Source: Ktedonobacterales bacterium (GTDB lineage Bacteria > Chloroflexota > Ktedonobacteria > Ktedonobacterales > Ktedonobacteraceae). From it: a stretch of DNA of 35,537 nucleotides. Where the stretch lies: the NCBI GenBank assembly GCA_027451525.1, contig DAIDJF010000038.1, positions 1-35,537 on the forward strand. Reading direction: 5' to 3'. The notes beneath the pieces are model-generated. The model saw nothing but the letters and a program-made list of their open reading frames with translations. It ran no database searches and was not told where the DNA came from. The translations under genes and the position numbers were made by a program. Below, piece after piece: positions 32,971-35,537 of the stretch; position 1 is the stretch's first letter; every line of letters begins with the position of its first letter.

Positions 32971-35208
32971 TTACTCTTCCTGCAAGAGATCAGAACTATT
33001 TGTGGCGCGTGGGAGTGAAACGAAAAAGGTAGAGCCTTGTTCCTCGACTGATTCAAACCAGATGCGTCCCCCCTGGCGTTCTACCAGTTCGCGACAAAGA
33101 TAGAGACCGAGGCCCGTGCCGCCAATGCCGCGTAACTGGGCATTCTCAGCGCGCATAAAGCGTCCAAATATTCGTGCCTGCTGGTTCTCTGGAATGCCGA
33201 TGCCATTATCATGAATACTGAGCAAAACAATATCTTTTTCTGTATCTTGTGTCAGTGTCAGATTGATTTGGCCGCCTTCGGGACTGTATTTGATAGCGTT
33301 GTTAATCAGATTGTTTAAGACCTGTTCCATGCGGCGTGGGTCCACAAAAACGACCAGATGAGGCGTGTCTGCCTTGACTGTGAAGGTGTGCTGTTCTGTT
33401 GTCATCTGAAGACGAGCCACTACACGCTGCGTCAGTGCAATAATGTCTACTGGTTCGATATGCAGCGTTAAGCGACCGCCTTGTACGCGGGTGACATCAA
33501 GTAAGTCGTCTGTCAACTCGACTAGGCGCGATGTCGCCTGATCGATGCCCTGGAGCGATTCCATCTGCCAATCCGCCAGTTCTGGTCCTCGTCCCCGTGC
33601 GGTCTGAACAATGAGTGTTTGCGCGAACCCTTTTAAGATCGCAAGTGGATTGCGCAACTCGTGAGCGGCAATACCGATAAATTCATCCTTGAGTTGCTCG
33701 GCTTCTTTGAGTGCTGTGACATCCTGATGCATCACAATTGCTGCTAGCTCTTTGTCGTTCGTTGCTGTCAGTGGTGAAGAGATGCCGATATCACGAGCTT
33801 TCAATGCAACTGCGTTCACTAACACGGGTAGGGTTGTGCCATCAGCATGCCGAATGACTTCCTGATGATGACGCACGGTCTCACCACGTTGTACCGCGCG
33901 ATATGTGGCGAGCTGTTCAAATGTTTGCGGTCGCCCATCAATGCCAAAGATACGAATTTCGTGCTGGCGCAGGAACTCGCGCATGGACATCCCTTCGGGC
34001 CATGCTGCGCCCCAGACGCTTGTTGCCGCGCGGTTGGCAAGCACCAGACGCGCATCATTGCCACGCACAAGATAGGCACTCCCTGGTAACTCATCCAATA
34101 TCACTTGTAGTAATGCCAGACGTGCCTCTGTCTCTGCATGTATCCGTCGTTCCAGTAAAAGGCGTCGTGCCTCAGTAACATCATGCCAGACGACAACTGC
34201 GCCAACCATTGTTTGTTGCTCGTGACTATCCCTGTTGGGTGCAACCGCCTGGCGTCCTGGTGATCGCATCTCGATTGGGAAAGAGAGAGGAGAGGCGTTG
34301 ACCACATACTCATGCTGTTCCGCTTGCAGTTCGCCGATCATTGATGCACCAGTGCTCTGCGCGCTCTGCTCAAATGGTTTATGCAGAAGGGCCGTGAAGA
34401 ATTGTGTTCCTCCTGGCTGCTGATGCAGATACTCGCGTAGGCGGCGGGCTGTACCATTTTCGCGCAAAATAGTGCCATCTTTATGAACCAGGGCCACGCC
34501 ATCGGTGATACTTTCAAAAATTGCATCCAATTCTTGTGCCCGCATCTGCAACGTGCGGTAGAGGCGTGCATTTTCTAATGCCACCGTCGCTTGTGCTGCC
34601 AGCCCTAACAAGAGTGTCTCATCCTCTTTTGTAAAGCGACCTGGCTCTGTATGCCCTAGTAACAGACCACCACGCACGCTCTGGATGTGATCAAGAAGCG
34701 GCACGCCTAGAAAACTGCGTACAATAGGGTGCCCACGTGGAACTCCTATCGCGCGTGTGCCATCGTTAGGCGTCTGCCCATGCATATACGTAAAGGTCGT
34801 GTGGTGCCCATTTGTGGTATTTTCTACGCTATCTGTCGCCTGCTCGTTCATGTAGGTAAGCACGTCAGCAACAATAACTGGCACACCATGTCGAAAAATC
34901 GGTGCTAGTAATCCTTCTCCCCCCAACGGCATGCGGCGGAAGAGTTCCTCTTGTTCGGGGGTGACACCGACAACGGCTGCGAGATAAAACAGGTTTCCTT
35001 CCGATGGAACCAGTGGTTGTCCTAAATCATCCGTTGGACGTAATGTAAAAGCAGCAAAACTGGCTCCCGTCATATCACATGCAGTTTCAGCAATTAAATG
35101 AAGGAGACGAGTTTCATCGCGTTCGCTGGTCAGAGCAACACCAACACGGCTTAGAGCGGCAAAACGTTCTGCTGTTGAGAGTTTCTTGCTAACTTCCCCG
35201 GGCATCAT
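32971..35208 (-). CDS. Soluble sensor histidine kinase (GAF-PAS-PAS-HisKA-HATPase)
   Basis: This 745-residue kinase has no membrane segment, so it senses inside the cell. Domains are a GAF domain (about 15-220), a PAS domain (about 225-350), a second PAS domain (about 365-500), HisKA with phospho-acceptor His516 in AAHELRNPLA, and HATPase_c. The last shows the N box NLINNAIKYSPEGG (about 633-646), G1 DNGIGIP and G2 GGTGLGL. It ends shortly after the ATPase domain, with no receiver. The GAF domain has an inserted loop of about 45 polar residues. No response regulator is adjacent; the nearest in the window is at 15877, which is a weak pairing. The frame opens at a TTG, but the ATGs at 35208 or 35205 are more likely starts. 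The upstream ribosome-binding site is weak. Confidence 0.92.
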   Translation of the reverse strand: MMPGEVSKKLSTAERFAALSRVGVALTSERDETRLLHLIAETACDMTGASFAAFTLRPTDDLGQPLVPSEGNLFYLAAVVGVTPEQEELFRRMPLGGEGLLAPIFRHGVPVIVADVLTYMNEQATDSVENTTNGHHTTFTYMHGQTPNDGTRAIGVPRGHPIVRSFLGVPLLDHIQSVRGGLLLGHTEPGRFTKEDETLLLGLAAQATVALENARLYRTLQMRAQELDAIFESITDGVALVHKDGTILRENGTARRLREYLHQQPGGTQFFTALLHKPFEQSAQSTGASMIGELQAEQHEYVVNASPLSFPIEMRSPGRQAVAPNRDSHEQQTMVGAVVVWHDVTEARRLLLERRIHAETEARLALLQVILDELPGSAYLVRGNDARLVLANRAATSVWGAAWPEGMSMREFLRQHEIRIFGIDGRPQTFEQLATYRAVQRGETVRHHQEVIRHADGTTLPVLVNAVALKARDIGISSPLTATNDKELAAIVMHQDVTALKEAEQLKDEFIGIAAHELRNPLAILKGFAQTLIVQTARGRGPELADWQMESLQGIDQATSRLVELTDDLLDVTRVQGGRLTLHIEPVDIIALTQRVVARLQMTTEQHTFTVKADTPHLVVFVDPRRMEQVLNNLINNAIKYSPEGGQINLTLTQDTEKDIVLLSIHDNGIGIPENQQARIFGRFMRAENAQLRGIGGTGLGLYLCRELVERQGGRIWFESVEEQGSTFFVSLPRATNSSDLLQEE

Positions 35209-35380
35209 GCACAACCGTTTCTGGCAAATATATTACACCACATATCCTTTATGGAGCATAGATTTCCTGCGTATTCATCATACTACATATCTTTAGGATT
35301 GTCATTATCTCTTCATCTCGCTCTTCAGGCCTTATCACGGCTTTTGTGACGCGCTTGTGATATCATACCTTCTCCTGTGC

Positions 35381-35409
35381 TTTAAATGTGACGTATTCCT
35401 CTATATAAT
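35381..35409 (+). promoter_or_regulatory. Candidate promoter of the right-edge gene
   Basis: A perfect TATAAT (35404-35409) follows TTTAAA (35381-35386, four of six) after 17 bp. It lies about 55 nt before the ATG at 35465. Confidence 0.5.
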
Positions 35410-35464
35410 AGAACACAAGCGAGAGCATTAACGCAAGTAAATACGATTAAAAATGAGGAGTAAG

Positions 35465-35537
35465 ATGGTAGCATCGGAGCATACACCCAAGTCTTTTCAA
35501 GATGATATTATAGCAACCTTACTCGATCTTGCCCACC
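35465..35537 (+). CDS. Partial gene at right edge, unknown product
   Basis: An open frame starts at ATG 35465 behind GAGGAG (35455-35460) and runs for 24 codons to the window end (MVASEHTPKSFQDDIIATLL...). An in-frame ATG four codons earlier overlaps the ribosome-binding site. It has a credible promoter. Too little is present to name a family. Confidence 0.55.
   Translation, partial: MVASEHTPKSFQDDIIATLLDLAH

Noticed and set aside
1..35537. CRISPR array, rRNA genes, prophage or full transposase
   Set aside because: No regularly spaced repeats, rRNA sequence, phage genes or transposase frame were seen in the window.

Overview
The window carries about 30 protein genes, two tRNA genes, one riboswitch and one short repeat element, with moderate GC content and dense two-strand packing. 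The mix suggests a soil-type aerobic Chloroflexota of the Ktedonobacteria kind. This rests on the combination of Pro/Thr/Ser-rich lipoproteins, a FliA/WhiG-type sigma factor next to csrA without flagellar genes, actinobacterial-type inositol-phosphate synthase, a CoxL-form-II-like molybdenum hydroxylase and clean Shine-Dalgarno sites. It is inferred from gene content, not from a marker gene.

Layout. 1-141 (minus) is the start of a small precursor-like peptide with an acidic leader and a Gly/Trp-rich tail that runs off the window. 468-6733 holds an MFS exporter, htpG, a polytopic membrane protein with a duplicated His/Asp motif, and an M20 peptidase. 7044-9425 is a cell-surface group: a one-TM small protein and a lipoprotein that share a Cys motif, then a GH99-like lipoprotein. 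9629-15467 concerns acyl-CoA/aldehyde metabolism: an ADP-forming acyl-CoA synthetase and, on the other strand, an operon of a small ABM-like protein, an SDR and a molybdenum-hydroxylase large subunit. A 149-bp nested inverted-repeat element with a 4-bp target duplication lies at 15538-15686. 15877-20349 is a rightward run: a response regulator with a cut-short ANTAR-like tail, a saccharopine-dehydrogenase-like enzyme, a Rieske oxygenase and a NagZ-type GH3. An APH-family kinase and two tandem tRNA-Ser genes face it.

21914-23780 is a regulatory block: a small unknown protein divergent from a FliA/WhiG sigma gene, then csrA. 23858-25027 is inositol-1-phosphate synthase. 25444-28683 is a sulfate-activation operon (phosphodiesterase-like protein, cysC, sat) closed by a hairpin terminator. 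28936-31323 is a heptose kinase, a sedoheptulose-phosphate isomerase and cobU. A strong promoter and a cobalamin riboswitch then lead into a BtuF-like lipoprotein, which converges on a large soluble GAF-PAS-PAS histidine kinase. A further gene begins at the right edge.

The features most worth following up are the edge peptide, the nested-repeat element, the sigma/csrA block with its unknown divergent partner, the orphan molybdenum subunit, the membrane protein with the duplicated motif, and the sulfate/heptose cluster. Many start codons were moved downstream from the longest open frame because a Shine-Dalgarno site marks an internal start. These are stated in each entry.
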